A DNA stretch of 64,000 nucleotides from Rattus norvegicus (GCF_036323735.1 NC_086032.1:52974599-53038598); one strand, 5' to 3'. Positions 11,181 to 22,400 are shown, counted from the first letter of the stretch. The notes: generated by a model not told the origin, from the sequence alone. Numbers and translations are program-made.

Positions 11181-11745
11181 TGTAGAACTAGAGTTTCATA
11201 AAGGTTACTCATTGTCAGAGCTCGAATGTGCAGAACTAGAGTTTCATAAAGGTTGCTCATTGTCAGAGTCCAGATGTGCAGGGCGGGACGTGCCTGAGGG
11301 AGAGGCAGAGATAGGACTTGCCAAACCAGCTATCAGCCCCAAGGACACTGACCATCCGTAGCTACCCCCTCCCCTTCCTTCACCCCCCTGAGTGAGATGA
11401 GTCACCCTACCTGCCTGCCGAGCTGCTGGAGAGCACGTACTCCTTGCTGATGTAATTTCGCGCCGAAAGTAACTGTGCACCATTTGAATTGACCAATCAT
11501 GTGCAACCTCGTGAATGCCCCTTACCTCCCCTATATAAACCCCCGAGTCTGGAGGCTCGGGGTCGATTCCTCTGTCTCCTGTGTGAGATACGTGTCGACC
11601 CGGGATCCCGCTAAGACCTGGGATCTCGTTAATAAAGCTACCTCTTGCTGTTACATCAAGAATGGCTCCTCGTGATTCCTGGGGGCACCCCACCCTGCGA
11701 TCGGAGCGAGAGACGTGGCTCCCCGTTTTGGGGTACGCTCTTTCA
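11181..11745 (+). mobile_element. Solo LTR, gammaretrovirus-type, plus strand
   Basis: A 565-bp element beginning TG (tgtagaacta) and ending CA (gctctttca), flanked by a perfect 4-bp duplication acag (11177-11180 and 11746-11749), the size used by gammaretroviruses. U3 opens with a 46-48-bp direct repeat (11181-11226, 11227-11274). It contains CCAAT (11493-11497) and TATATAAA (11532-11539). AATAAA at 11631-11636 is followed by a GC-rich U5 containing several CpGs. It is inserted in opposite orientation into the decayed provirus between integrase and env. Preserved CpGs and a perfect TSD imply a more recent arrival than its host. Confidence 0.85.
11532..11539 (+). promoter_or_regulatory. TATA box of the solo LTR
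   Basis: TATATAAA, 35 bp downstream of a CCAAT box (11493-11497) and about 92 bp upstream of AATAAA (11631-11636). This spacing is normal for a U3-R promoter. It is intact by inspection; whether it is used is unknown. Confidence 0.75.
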
Positions 11746-11754
11746 ACAGTTTGT

Positions 11755-12560
11755 ATGTGGCTGGTGACTGCTGACACTTGACAGCTGTCAAGATGGTCAG
11801 CAGCAACAGGTATTGTCCTCTTCAGCAAGGCTCAAGTGGCTGGACGTGATGTTGTCATACGTGGATGGAATCTCCCACCTGGAACTGGTGAGATGTCTCA
11901 GGGGTCCTCAGTTCATAGGCTATTGCCAGCTGTGGCCAGACTTTTCTTTGTATCACCTGTAGGTCTTTTAGCCTGGCACACAAATCATTATTACTATGAC
12001 ATGTTGGTTCAGTAATATCTAATACAGTCAGAGGAGCTGAGGCCCCATATAACATCTCAAAGGGGGTAAGGCTGAATCTGGAAGGGATATTACTTTCTCT
12101 GACAAGAGCAAGAGAGAAGGAGTGCCACCCAGTCTGCACCAGTATCCAAGGTCAATTTGGTCACGGTCTCTTTATTCTCTCTTTACCTGTCCTGAGCTTT
12201 GAGGTCTGTAATGTCATTTCCAATTGACCTGTAAATACCTGGCCACACCCTGACTAATTTGTGTACAAAAGCAGGGCCATTGTCTGACTCGATTACCTTG
12301 GGCACTACAAACCAGTGGAAGATTTCTTCCAGGATCTTCTTGAGGACTACCAAGGCCATCTCTTGCTTGGTGGACAAAGTTCCTGAAAAGGTATGTACAA
12401 GCACTCCTGGTTTTATCTCAGTGAAGTTAACTTTGACTTCCTACTAAACTCTCTAGGTGTCTTTGCCCTGTTTGCTTGCTAAACATTCACTTGCTGACAT
12501 AACTTACACTTTTCTACTGTCTCTCTGGCTAAAATCCTAAAGTCTATTACATATACCTTT
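11755..12560 (-). pseudogene. Provirus pol remnant: integrase
   Basis: Two open pieces carry integrase signatures on the minus strand. 12183-12404 has the core block with KKILEEIF and ESDNGPAFV, which includes a catalytic aspartate. 11855-12139 has the C-terminal part with FEMLYGA and FQVGDSIHV. Zinc-finger cysteines (KLCQQVN) lie further upstream near 12500. Frameshifts and stops separate the pieces. The similarity is to gammaretroviral (MuLV-like) integrase. Pol would normally overlap env just left of 11755, where the solo LTR now sits. Confidence 0.85.
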
Positions 12561-12739
12561 ACCTGGTTAAGCTTCTTATCCTCCTAAATGAGTCCATTTG
12601 AGTCTTTTTATTCTCTGGGGAGTATAATTCCCCCCCCCCCAAGTGTGCCATTGTCCTTCCTCTTCTATGGAATTTGGGCCTTTTCTTCTGTTGTACATTC
12701 TAATTGAGGTCATCCCTTAGTCTAATTCCAGTTCCCAGT

Positions 12740-13060
12740 GGCTGTCCCTTGCAGGCCTGCAAACAGGATAGGCTCCTGCATAGCCATTTCTCGAGCCATT
12801 TGATCTGCTACATTATTGCCCCATGCCACTGAATCTCTTCCCTCCTGATGTCCTGGGTTATGAATAATAGTCACATTTGCTGGCTTCATCCAGGCATCCA
12901 AAACATGGCAAGTGATAGGGACAGTCAGGGATGACCATGAAATAGTGGATTACCCATCCCTCACCAAGGTCCACAGTTCTTCAGGTAGTCCATAAGCTTG
13001 ACTACCCTATATTCCTAAAGTGCACCTTGAGAGCTTGTGTTGAGATTCTATCAGGGGAGC
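12740..13060 (-). pseudogene. Provirus pol remnant: RNase H
   Basis: A minus-strand frame around 12760-12890 reads the end of a retroviral RNase H domain (an NPGHQEG block followed by a GNNVADQMA block), interrupted further upstream. It lies immediately upstream of the integrase remnant in provirus orientation. A run of ten or more C's near 12631 and scattered indels break it. Confidence 0.65.
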
Positions 13061-13069
13061 ACAGCTAGT

Positions 13070-13930
13070 CGTATACCCTTGACTGAAGACCTGTCCAGCT
13101 AACCAAAACCACAATCATCACAATACAACCCAAAGCAAACTCAAATTGTAATTGTCCAATGTCTGGGATCCAGGTACATTCTTCTAGGCTCCTCCAAGGA
13201 CTTAGATCACTTCTCCAGCTCTGCCCTTTGTAGCACTCACTTTGTTGTCTAGGTTCCAGATGCTTGTACTCCACTGGTGTTGCTGCTGCTTTTGCTGGTC
13301 ATCTAATGGTACTGGCACCTCCAAAATGCTGCTCTCATCTGCTGCAACTAGGCTTCACCAATAGCCTTTCACAGGGTCTCTTCATGGTGCCAAGCCTCAA
13401 CTTCTTGGCATGACCCCTTCAGTCCTGGGCCATCATTTGCTACTGAGGCTGCACCTTAACACATGGCCTTCCATGGCCTCTCACAATGCCAATACTCAAC
13501 TGCTCTTCATGCCTTCAAAACCAGTACCACCTGGGTGACTCTTTCACATTGCCATGTCCAGCCACAGCACAAGGTACAACCTTGGCTGTCTCTGGAACAA
13601 AGCCTCTTTGTGCTCTCAGAAAACACTTCCCAGAAGATTTCGCACCAATGGTGCTGGTCTCTTCTTAATCACCACTAATTTCTTAACTCCAGCTGACCAG
13701 CATCAAGAGTCCCAGTAATGCAGAGGTTCTTTTTAGTAGTTCTGGTATTTTGTTTATCACAGCTGACTCTTAGCCTCAGCTAACCAAAACCACGGAATCT
13801 TCACAATCAAAACAGCAACAGCCCTGATAAGAGTCTTTCTAGGCTCCAGATGCCTGTTCTCTACTGCTGCTGCTGCTCTTCATGGTACTGGCATTCTCTG
13901 GCCTCACAACTCATTGGGTACTGTCATACC
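13070..13930 (+). repeat. LTR-like rodent interspersed repeat, partly duplicated
   Basis: The sequence matches my memory of a common rodent LTR-derived repeat (BglII/ERVK-like family, name not verified). Blocks include 'gccttccatggcctctcacaatgcc' type text at 13467 and 'cttcccagaagattt' at 13627. The opening block (agctaaccaaaaccac, 13094; 'ctccagatgcctg'-like, 13255) recurs at 13784-13880, so part of the unit is tandemly repeated. It occupies the place where reverse transcriptase should lie, which explains the missing RT. Confidence 0.5.
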
Positions 13931-13989
13931 CTGATAGGGGAGACACTGGCTTTCGTTCCAACCACAGTGGGAGGGACCCTCTCTGTCAT

Positions 13990-14390
13990 CCCCATGCTAC
14001 CAGTCTTTGCCCAGGCTTTTGGAAATTCTTTTAGCAATTGGCTAATATCTGGGGCTTCTTGTCCTCTAGTTTTAAGCCAATATTATGGCAGTGGGAGTAC
14101 TCCACTTTACTTTGTGTCCCGTCTGAGTAAACTGAATCTGTGCCTTCAAATTTGTCCCAACAAAGGCACAGGACATTCAGGAATGACCAGAAAGGAATGG
14201 GATCCCCACTCTTTTCCCAGGTCATTCATTTGTGATGTGGTCCAAGGATATCGTTGGCCCCACAACTATGGTCTTTTAGTCTTTTAATTTTCCCAATGAT
14301 TGTTTTAGGACTGATTACTCTGCTCTGGTATCCACCCAAAAGTCTATAGGGGTCCTTTCCACGTTTAGGGTTACCCTAGGTTTGGGGATG
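13990..14390 (-). pseudogene. Provirus protease-like remnant
   Basis: On the minus strand the stretch around 14300-14380 has an aspartyl-protease-like start in which the catalytic D-T-G is replaced by D-T-R (VDTRAE, about 14319-14336). Further fragments around 14090-14200 fit the end of the protease. Stops occur throughout. Placement between gag (right) and RNase H (left) agrees with provirus order. Confidence 0.55.
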
Positions 14391-14499
14391 GGGTCTGAGC
14401 CCCATCTCCTCTAATCATAGAGGTCCACTGAAGAGGACAAATAGCATTCAGTCACACAGAAGGACAATCAAAAGATTAACAGACAAAAAACAGAAGTGC

Positions 14500-14991
14500 T
14501 CACAAAAACAAAACACAGGTGGCCTCTGCGATATCGTCACAAAACTGAACTGATTCAGACTGGAGCTTCTGTGAGCTCACCACAGACAGATGATGGGGGT
14601 GGGGGGCAGATTCCACATCACTCCTCCTTCCCAAGAGGAGCAAATCAAAAATAATAATTAAGTCAAAGGTGCCCTCTGGAGGCCTGCTGACATCAAACAC
14701 TGGCCGCTCCAAGGAGCAAAAAGTCTGCCATGGTCCTTTCTTAATCGTAACTGACAGGTTGTGTGCTCTAGCCCTAACTTCAGTCCAATGGTCTAAAGTC
14801 CAACTCACAGGAGTCTTCACAGTCTGTCCCATGGTCACAAATAACAAAAGACACAAACACAGAAAACAAAGAGACAAACTAACAGATCTAACTTCAGTCC
14901 AGTGGTCCAGGGTCAAACTCAGAGGGGTTGTCACAGTCTGCCCCAACGTCAGAGTCTTATGTAACACAAAACAGAGACTTAAGGCACACAA
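14500..14991 (-). pseudogene. Provirus gag matrix remnant with 114-bp internal duplication
   Basis: A 163-codon open stretch contains the N-terminus of a gammaretroviral matrix protein twice. The first copy has GQTVTTPLSLTLDHW with its initiator changed to TTG (14944-14946). The second has MGQTVKTP with ATG at 14830-14832. The copies are exactly 114 bp (38 codons) apart, so the repeat is in frame. After the second copy matrix-like sequence continues (TFCSLERPVFDVSRPPEGTF) and then drifts out of homology. Capsid and nucleocapsid are not recognisable. Confidence 0.8.
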
Positions 14992-15445
14992 AGACTAACA
15001 GATGCCATCTCCACCTAGACAGGCAAGACCACTCTGGAAAAACAGAAGGCCGGAAGACATTTTGCTTCTCCAGTCCAGGAGAACTACTGTGTCTTCACCA
15101 GCACCCAGATGCCTGGGAGGGCAGGTCTTTTCTCCAACTTCAGGAGAATCACTGAATCCTCACGAGCAACCAGACAGGGATCTCCCAGGCGTCCATGAGG
15201 TCCCTACAGACCTCCCGAGATATTTCCCAGGGTGAGACAGTCAGTGAGCCCCTGGCATGTCTACCAATACTCACATCTTGCCTCTTCCAGAGACGCAGGT
15301 CTCTGTATCTACCTGAGACCATGAGCGACTGTAAAACCAGAATATGTGAGGAAATACAGACCCAGAGTTCAGCTGCCACAGAAACACAAAGACACAGACA
15401 GTATCTCACCTCCTAGAGGATCTCTGGAGACAAGGGTGGTTGCTG
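14992..15445 (-). other. Provirus 5' leader / packaging region remnant
   Basis: A C/T-rich and A/G-rich noncoding stretch between the primer binding site (15446-15463) and the gag start, about 450 bp, similar in size to gammaretroviral leaders. No functional packaging structure could be assigned by eye. Confidence 0.55.
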
Positions 15446-15463
15446 ATCCCAGATGAGTTTCCA
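15446..15463 (-). other. Primer binding site, proline-tRNA type, decayed
   Basis: The minus strand immediately after the 5' LTR reads TGGAAACTCATCTGGGAT. This resembles the tRNA-Pro primer site used by MuLV-like viruses, with five apparent mismatches. Its position three bases from the LTR end supports the LTR and orientation calls. Confidence 0.65.
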
Positions 15464-15465
15464 AA

Positions 15466-15643
15466 TGAAATACCCCCAGAGAGGGGAGACCCTCACTCAA
15501 GTCTGGAGATGATGCAACCTCCCAAAAACTCAAGAGAGACAGATCTTGATGCAATCGACAAGAGTTTCTGGAACAAGCAGTTCTAGAACCTGTTTTTGGC
15601 TTCAACGTTTGTCTAGGGGACACATTTAAACTTTTTCCTTTCA
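15466..15643 (-). mobile_element. 5' LTR of the decayed provirus, internally deleted
   Basis: It matches both ends of the 9721-10315 LTR: starts TGAAAGG at 15643 and ends at 15466 with a gggggt block. It lacks everything between 'gatgcaatcgacaagag' (about 15550) and 'tttctggaac', so roughly 300 bp including the TATA and 16-bp repeat region are gone. This LTR cannot act as a full promoter. Confidence 0.8.
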
Positions 15644-15647
15644 AAAT

Positions 15648-16195
15648 ATGAAACACCCTGTTTCATCCCTCTCAACAAAATGTACAATTTTTGTATTTGT
15701 TTGGTCAGAATTTATTATTGATCTAAAAGGTTAGCATTATTCCAAGGGTCTAATGAACCTTTAATATGAACTTTTAATTCTCCTTTAGAGTATAAGAAAT
15801 TTTTCAGTGTTATAAATTGCTACTGAATTTACCTAGAAAGCATAGACATTCAGAAAGAAATTCACATAAATTATTTCTCATTTAGATGATAACTTAAATT
15901 CAATTGTTTTCACTTATCATATATAGCTAAATTTTATAATTTGCATTTTAAGCTGTTTTCTCATATTTTATTTAATTGTACTGATAAATTATGCCTTGTT
16001 TTATATGTTCTAGGGAGTTATATTATTCTGTTTCTGGAATTTGTATTCTTGTATTCACACAAAATTAAAGAGTATAGTAGTAGAGCAATTATCTTATATT
16101 TGGTGAAAAAAATGTACTCTTGTACTACTGAATAAATCACAAAAACAGTATATGAAATAAGACACCACATTTGAGAATACTGGAAAATGAGTAAT
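15648..16195. other. Unique AT-rich DNA, nothing recognised
   Basis: No repeat or gene signal was recognised. Short frames on both strands are unsupported. Confidence 0.6.
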
Positions 16196-16201
16196 ATGTT
16201 G

Positions 16202-16583
16202 TACTGGCTAGTTTTGTGTGTCAACGTGACACAAGCTGGAGTTATCACAGAAAAAGGAAATGCCTTCATGAGATCCAGCTGTAAGGCATTTTCTCAATTA
16301 GTGATCAAGATGGGAGCACCCAGTCCAATGTGGGTTCTGCCATCCCAGGGCTGGTGGTCTTGGGTTCTATAAGAAAGCAAGCTGAGCAATCCAGGGGAAG
16401 GAAACAAGTAAGGAACATCCCTCCATGACCTCTGATCATCTCTGACTTCCTGACCTGCTTGAGTTCCAGTCCTGACTTCTTTTGGTGATGAACAGCATGG
16501 AAGTAAACTGAATAACTCCTTTCCTCCCCAACTTGCTTCTTGGTCATGGTGTTTGTGGAGGAATAGGAATCCTGACTAAGACA
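16202..16583 (+). mobile_element. URR1-like rodent repeat (nonautonomous hAT-type relic)
   Basis: The text 'ggctagttttgtgtgtcaacgtgacac', 'tctataagaaagcaagctgagcaa', 'gagttccagtcctgacttc' and the terminal 'cctgactaagaca' is a very common rodent interspersed repeat that I recall as URR1 (Charlie-related, nonautonomous). The name was not checked. No clear terminal inverted repeat or 8-bp duplication was found by eye. Confidence 0.6.
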
Positions 16584-17349
16584 TATGTGTCTTTTACATT
16601 TATGACATGTTAGTTATGTATTGCTAATTCTTGGGAGGGAAACTAAGAACAATATATTGATTGATAAAAATTCATTTCTCATAAAGAAAGATCAACTACA
16701 AAGCTAATTCACTAATCCTAAATACCCCAGGAAATCAGGAGAAAACACCAACATGCTTCCTGTTTCACAGCAAGACTTCACAATCCCTGTAACAGTGATC
16801 TCACATGTGCTTAAATTATTATATTTCTATATTCAAAATGCAGAATTTATAGAAGTCAAGCTGTTTACTCATCAAGTTTGACTCAATATTTGAATTTTAA
16901 AACAATACTTTTCCATGATTTAATTTGTAATAAAATCAATTTTGTCAGTTTCTACAAGTTATACTCTCTGCCTTTTTTGTGGTTCTGTGAACATCTCAAT
17001 CTAGGAATTAAATCATTTCCATCTTGAATTAGATGATGGCTTCTGACTCACTATAATCTAGTATAAAAAAACAACCTTATATAATTGATGTGGAGCATTA
17101 AAATCTGTTGATACTTTGCATTATGCAGGACACAAAAAATCAGGACCAAGAAGCTGATTCATATGTTACTATGAAGAATTCAATGGGAATTATATGTAGA
17201 CTATCCCATACAAATGATACAAAATATGAAATAAAATTTTTGGAATCCTTTGGTATTATTTTGCAAGAGTATATTATGACTAAAATGTACAGATCTAAGG
17301 TTGAAAGTGTGGTTGCTGATGCTGACAATAAAACTTGAACTAATATGTA
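16584..17349. other. Unique AT-rich DNA, nothing recognised
   Basis: The small frame at 17108-17338 is unsupported by any motif. Confidence 0.55.
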
Positions 17350-18640
17350 GATAGCAGCTTTATTCATAATAGCCAGAAACTGGAAGGACCCCAGACATTT
17401 CTCAAACGAAGAATAGATATGCAATAGTGGCACATCTACACAATTTAAAATATTACTCAAACTTTAAAAAGAATGAAATCACAAATTTTGCAGGAAAATG
17501 GATTGAACTAGAAAAGATCATCCTGTTAGGTAACCCAGATCCAGTCATACAAGCAGGCTATTTTATTCACTTATAAGTGGATATTAGTCATAAAGTACAG
17601 ATTACCCATGCTACAAACACACATAAAACCAGCTAAATAACAAGAAAGGAACAAGAAGGCATGCTTGGGTCTTACTGAGTAGGAGAAAGAGATTAAACAT
17701 CTAGGTTGCATGAATAGGAGAGTAGGTGGAGATAGATAGGAGGAAGATGGTAGAACAGAGTATTGGGAAAGACAACTGTATTTGGGATGAATCTCTGGGA
17801 ATGGCTAGAAACCTAGGACAATGGAAGTTGTCAGGAAACTATGACAGTCAACCTAGCTAACTCTCTGGGGATATAGAGCCTGAACTGTTCATTGCCTGTA
17901 CCCAAGAATGACTTCTGATGGAGGGATTGGGATCAATCCAGACATAAAGTTTTAGATCCACAATTTGTCCCACCTAAACTATGTGCAGTGGTGAAAGATT
18001 GAGCAGACATTGAGGGAAGGGACTATGAATGACTGGCCCACCTTGAGACCCATGCTATAAGATGATATTGATAATGTTCTTTTATACTGGTAGAAGGAGC
18101 CTAGCATAAAGTTTATCAGAGAGGTTTCACCCAGTAACTGTAGAAAGCTGCTATAAAGGCACAGCCAAACATTGAATGTAGCTTCACAATCCTGTAGAAA
18201 AGGAACAGTAAGGACTGAGGGATACAGAGGTGTCATAAATAAATACACTATACCCATAGAGGCTCTTAAAATTTTAACTGCCAAGCAGGGAGCACAAATC
18301 AAACCTCTGCTTATGTACAATGGTGGTACAGCTAGGTCTTCATGTGGGAGGTCTGAAGCAGAAACTGAGTTTGTCAGTCTATATTGTTTGTTTTGGATGC
18401 ATTTCTGTTAATTGGGATAACTTCTTTAACCTCAGTGGAAGATGAGTCTAGTCTTGCTGTGTGGCTGGATCAGGGGCAGTTTGAGGTCCATGGTGTCCTC
18501 CATTTTTGTGGAGAGAAAGGGTCGAGGAGTAAGAAAGTAAGGTGAGGGAGAGGATGAATGGGAAGCGGCAGTGGAATGCAAAAATTAATAAATAACAGTA
18601 AAAAATCAAAATATCGAAAAGATAAATGAATAAAAAATAG
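17350..18640 (+). mobile_element. Old L1 3' end, plus strand
   Basis: The block from 'gcagctttattcataatagccagaaactgg' onward is the ORF2 C-terminal coding end (17350-17580), continuing into a divergent 3' UTR with 'gggaatggctagaaacctagga'-type text. It ends in an A-rich tail near 18590-18640. Divergence is higher than in the full-length copies to its right. Confidence 0.75.
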
Positions 18641-18663
18641 TTTACAATTTTTATCATATCATA

Positions 18664-18677
18664 AAATAACAACTTTT
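18664..18677 (+). repeat. Target-site duplication (left copy) of L1-A
   Basis: aaataacaactttt, identical to 25102-25115. In L1 sense it starts AAAAG, fitting the L1 endonuclease target TT/AAAA. Confidence 0.92.
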
Positions 18678-19406
18678 TCTCCATCTTTATTAAATTGGGT
18701 ATTTCTTATTTACATTTCAATTGTTATTACCTTTCCCGGTCTCCAGGCCAACATGCCCCTAACCCCTCCTATTCCCCTTCTATATGGGTGTTCCCCTCCC
18801 CATCCTCCCCCGATTACTGCCCTCCCCCCAACAATCCTGATCACTGAAGACTTCAGTCTTGGCATGAACAAAGGCTTCCCCTTCCACTTGTGAGCTTATT
18901 AGGCTATTCATTACTACTTATGCAGTAGGAGCCCAGGGTCAGTTCATGTATAGTCTTTGGGTAGTGGCTTAGTCCCTGAAAGCACTGGTTGGTTGGCATT
19001 GTTGTTCACATGGGGTCTCAAGCCCCTTCAGGCTCTTTTAGTCCTTTCTCTAATTCCTTCATTGGGGGACCTGTTCTCAGGTCAGTGGTTTGCTGCTGGC
19101 ATTCACCTGTGTATTTGCCATATTCTGGCTGTGTCTCTCAGAAGAGATCTATATCCAATTCCTGTCAGCCTGTACTTCTTTGCTTCATCCATCTTATCTA
19201 GTTTGGTGGCTTTATATATATGGGCAATATGTGGGGCAGGCTCTGAATGGGCATGCCTTCAGCCTCTGTTCTAAACTTTGCCTACCTATTCCCTCCCAAG
19301 GGTATTCTTGTTCCTCTTTTAAAGAAGGTGTGAAATATTTGCATTTTTTCTCATCCTTTATTTTCATGTGTCCTGTGCATCTAGGGTAATTCAAGCCTTT
19401 GGACTG

Positions 19407-22400
19407 ATACCACTTATCAATGAGTGCATACCATATGTGTTTTTCTGTGATTGGGTTATCTCACTCAGGATGATATTTTACAGTTCCATCCATTTGCTCA
19501 TGAAGTTCATAAAGTCATTGTTGTTGATAGTGGAGTAGTATTCCATTTTATAGATGTACCACATTTACTGTATCCACTCCTTTGTTGAAGGGCATCTGGG
19601 TTCTTTCCAGCTTCTGGCTATTATAAATAAGGCTGCTATCAGCATAGTGGAGCATGTGCCTTTGTTATTTCTTGGAGCATCTTTTGGGTATATGCCCAAG
19701 AGAGGTTTAACTGGGTAATCAGGTAGTGGAATGTCCAATTTTCTGAAGAACCTCCAGACTTATTTCCAGAATGGTTGTACCAGTCTGCAATCCCACCAAC
19801 AATGGAGGAGTGTTCCTTTTTCTCTATATCCTCTCCAGCATCTGCTGTCATTGGATTTTGCTTTTAGTCATTCTGACTGGTGTGAGGTGGAATCTCAGGA
19901 TTGTTTTGATTTGCATTTCCCTTATGACTAAAGATGTTCAACAACATTTCTTTAGGTATTTGGTATTCTTCAGCTGTGAACTCTTTGTATAGCTCTGAAC
20001 CCCTTTTGTAAATACGGTTATTTGCCTCCCCGCAGTCTCACTTCTTTAGTTCTTCGTATATTTTATATATAAGCCCTCTATCAGTGGTAAGAATGGTAAA
20101 GATCTTTTCCCAATCTGTTAGTTGCCATTTTGTCCTAACAACAGTGTCCTTTGCCTTACAGAAGCTTTGCAGTTTTATGAGAACTCATTTGTTTATTCTT
20201 GATTTTAGAGTATAAGCCATTGGTGTTTTGTTCAGGAAATTTTCTCCAGTGCCTATCTGTGAGAAATTCTTCCCCACTTTTTCTTCTATAGGTTTGAATG
20301 TGTCTGGTTTGATTTTCACTTGGACTTAAGCTTTGTACAGGATGAGAAGAATGGATCGATCTGCATTCTTCTACTTGCTGACCTCCAATTGAACTAGCAT
20401 CATTTGTTGAAAAGCCTATCTTTTTTCCATTGGATAGTTTTGGCTCCTTTGTCAAATATCAGGTGACCATAAGTGTGTGGGTCCATTTCTGGGTCTTCAA
20501 TTCTATTCCACTGGTCTATCTGTCTGTCTCTGTACCAATAACATACAGTTTTGTTTTTGTTTTGTTTTGTTTTCTTTTTGTTTTTTTTTTTTGTTTTTTT
20601 TTGTTTTGTTTTTTTTGTTTTTTTTTTTTGTTTTTTTTTTTTTTATCACTATTGCTCTGTAATACTACTAGAGTTCAGGGATAGTGAATCCCCTGGATGT
20701 CCTTTTATTGTTAAGGATAGTTTTATATATCCTGGGTTTTTTGTTAATCTAGATGAGTTTGCAAATTGTTCTCTCTAACTCTCTGAAGAATTGGATTGGA
20801 ATTTTGATGGGGCTTGTATTGAATCTGTATATCTCTCTTGGTAAAATGGCCATTTTTACTATATTAATCCTGCCAATCCATGAGCGTGGGCGATCTTTCC
20901 ATCTTCTGAGATCTTCTTCAATTTCTTTCTTCAGAAGCTTGAAATTCTTATCATACAGATCTATCACTTGCTTGGTTAAAATTACAGCGAGGAATTTTGT
21001 ATTATTTGGAACTAGTATGCAGGGTGTTGTTTTCCTAATTTCTTTCTCGGCTAGATTCTCTTTTGTGTAGAGGAAGGCTACTGATTTATTTGAGCTAATT
21101 TTATACCCAACCACTTTGCTGAAGGTGTTTACCAGGTTTAGTAGTTCTCTGGTGGAACTTTTGAGATCACTTAAATACACAATCATATCATCTGCAAATA
21201 GTGATATTTTGGCTTCTTCCTTTCAATCTGTATCCCTTTGATCTCCTTTTGTTGTCTGATTGCTCTGGCTAGCACTTCAAGAACTATATTGAATAAATAG
21301 GGAGAGAGTGGGCAGCCTTGTCTAGTCCCTGATTTTAGTGAGATTGCTTCAAGTTTCTCTCTATTTAGTTTAATATTAGCTACTGGTTTGCTGTATATGG
21401 CTTTTACTATGTTTAGGTATGGGCCTTGCACTCCTATTCTTTCCAGGACTTTTATCATGAAGGGGTATTGAATCTTGTCAAATGCTTTCTCAGCATCTAA
21501 TGAAATGATCATGTGGTTTTGTTCTTTCAGTTTGTTTACATAGTGGATTACTTTGATGGTTTTCCATATGTTAAACCATCCAGGCAGACCTGGGATGAAG
21601 TCTACTTGATCATGATGTATGATTGTTTTGATGTGCTCTTGGATTTGGTTTGCAATAATTTTATTAAATATTTTGGTTGATATTCATAAAGAAAATTGGT
21701 CTGAAGTTCTTCTTTGTTGAGTCTTTCTGTGGTTTAGGTATAACCATAATTGTGGCTTCATAGAAGGAATTCAGTAGCGCTCCAAATATTTCAATTTTGT
21801 GGAACAGTTTGTATAGTACTGAGTTCTTCTATGAAGCTCTGACAGTATTCTGCACTGAACACATCTGGATCTGTGCTCTTTTTGGTTGGGAGACTTTAAT
21901 GACTGCTTTTATTTCTTTAGGAGTTATGGCGTTGTTTAAATGGTTTATCTGTTCCTGATTTTAACTTTGGTACCTGGTGTCTGTCTAGGAAATTGCCCAT
22001 TTCCTCCAGATTTGCATGTTTTGTTGAATATACAGTTTTGTAGTAGGATCTGATGATTTTCTGAATTTCCTCTGATTCTGTGGTATGTCTCCATTTTCAT
22101 TTATTATTTTGTTAATTTGGACACACATTCTGTGTCCTTTGGTTAGTCTGGATAAAGGTTTATCTATATTGTTGATTTTCTCAAAGAAACAGCTTTTGGT
22201 TCTGTTGATTCTTTGTGTAGTCCTTTTTGTTTCTACTTGGTTGTTTTCAGCTCTGAGTTTGATTATTTCCTGCCTTCTACTCCTCCTGGGTGTATTTGCT
22301 TCTTTTTGTTCTAGAGCTTTTAGGTGTGCTGACAAGCTGCTTATATATGCTCTCTCGTGTTTCTTTCTTCAAGCACTCAGAACTATGAGTTTTACTCTTA

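Larger units (their letters stand above)
9721..15643 (-). mobile_element. Decayed gammaretrovirus-like endogenous provirus (minus strand)
   Basis: Two related LTR copies (9721-10315 and 15466-15643) in the same minus orientation bracket retroviral remnants in the correct order on the minus strand: PBS, leader, gag, protease, RNase H, integrase, env TM, 3' LTR. Four-base flanks aaag (9717-9720) and aaat (15644-15647) are a near match for a gammaretroviral 4-bp target duplication. Reverse transcriptase and most of the env surface subunit are missing. Later insertions are an ID SINE in the 3' LTR, a plus-strand solo LTR (11181-11745) and an LTR-like repeat where RT should be (about 13070-13930). 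Every reading frame is broken, so it cannot be autonomous. Confidence 0.85.

Noticed and set aside
11244..11828. 194-codon minus-strand open frame
   Set aside because: It runs antisense through the plus-strand solo LTR and into the end of integrase; the reading is an accident of the GC-rich LTR.
17108..17338. 76-codon frame before the old L1 3' end
   Set aside because: No motif and no context; ordinary chance frame.
20430..20778. Phenylalanine-rich plus-strand frames
   Set aside because: Produced by the T-rich expansion in L1-A; no signal peptide or gene context supports them.
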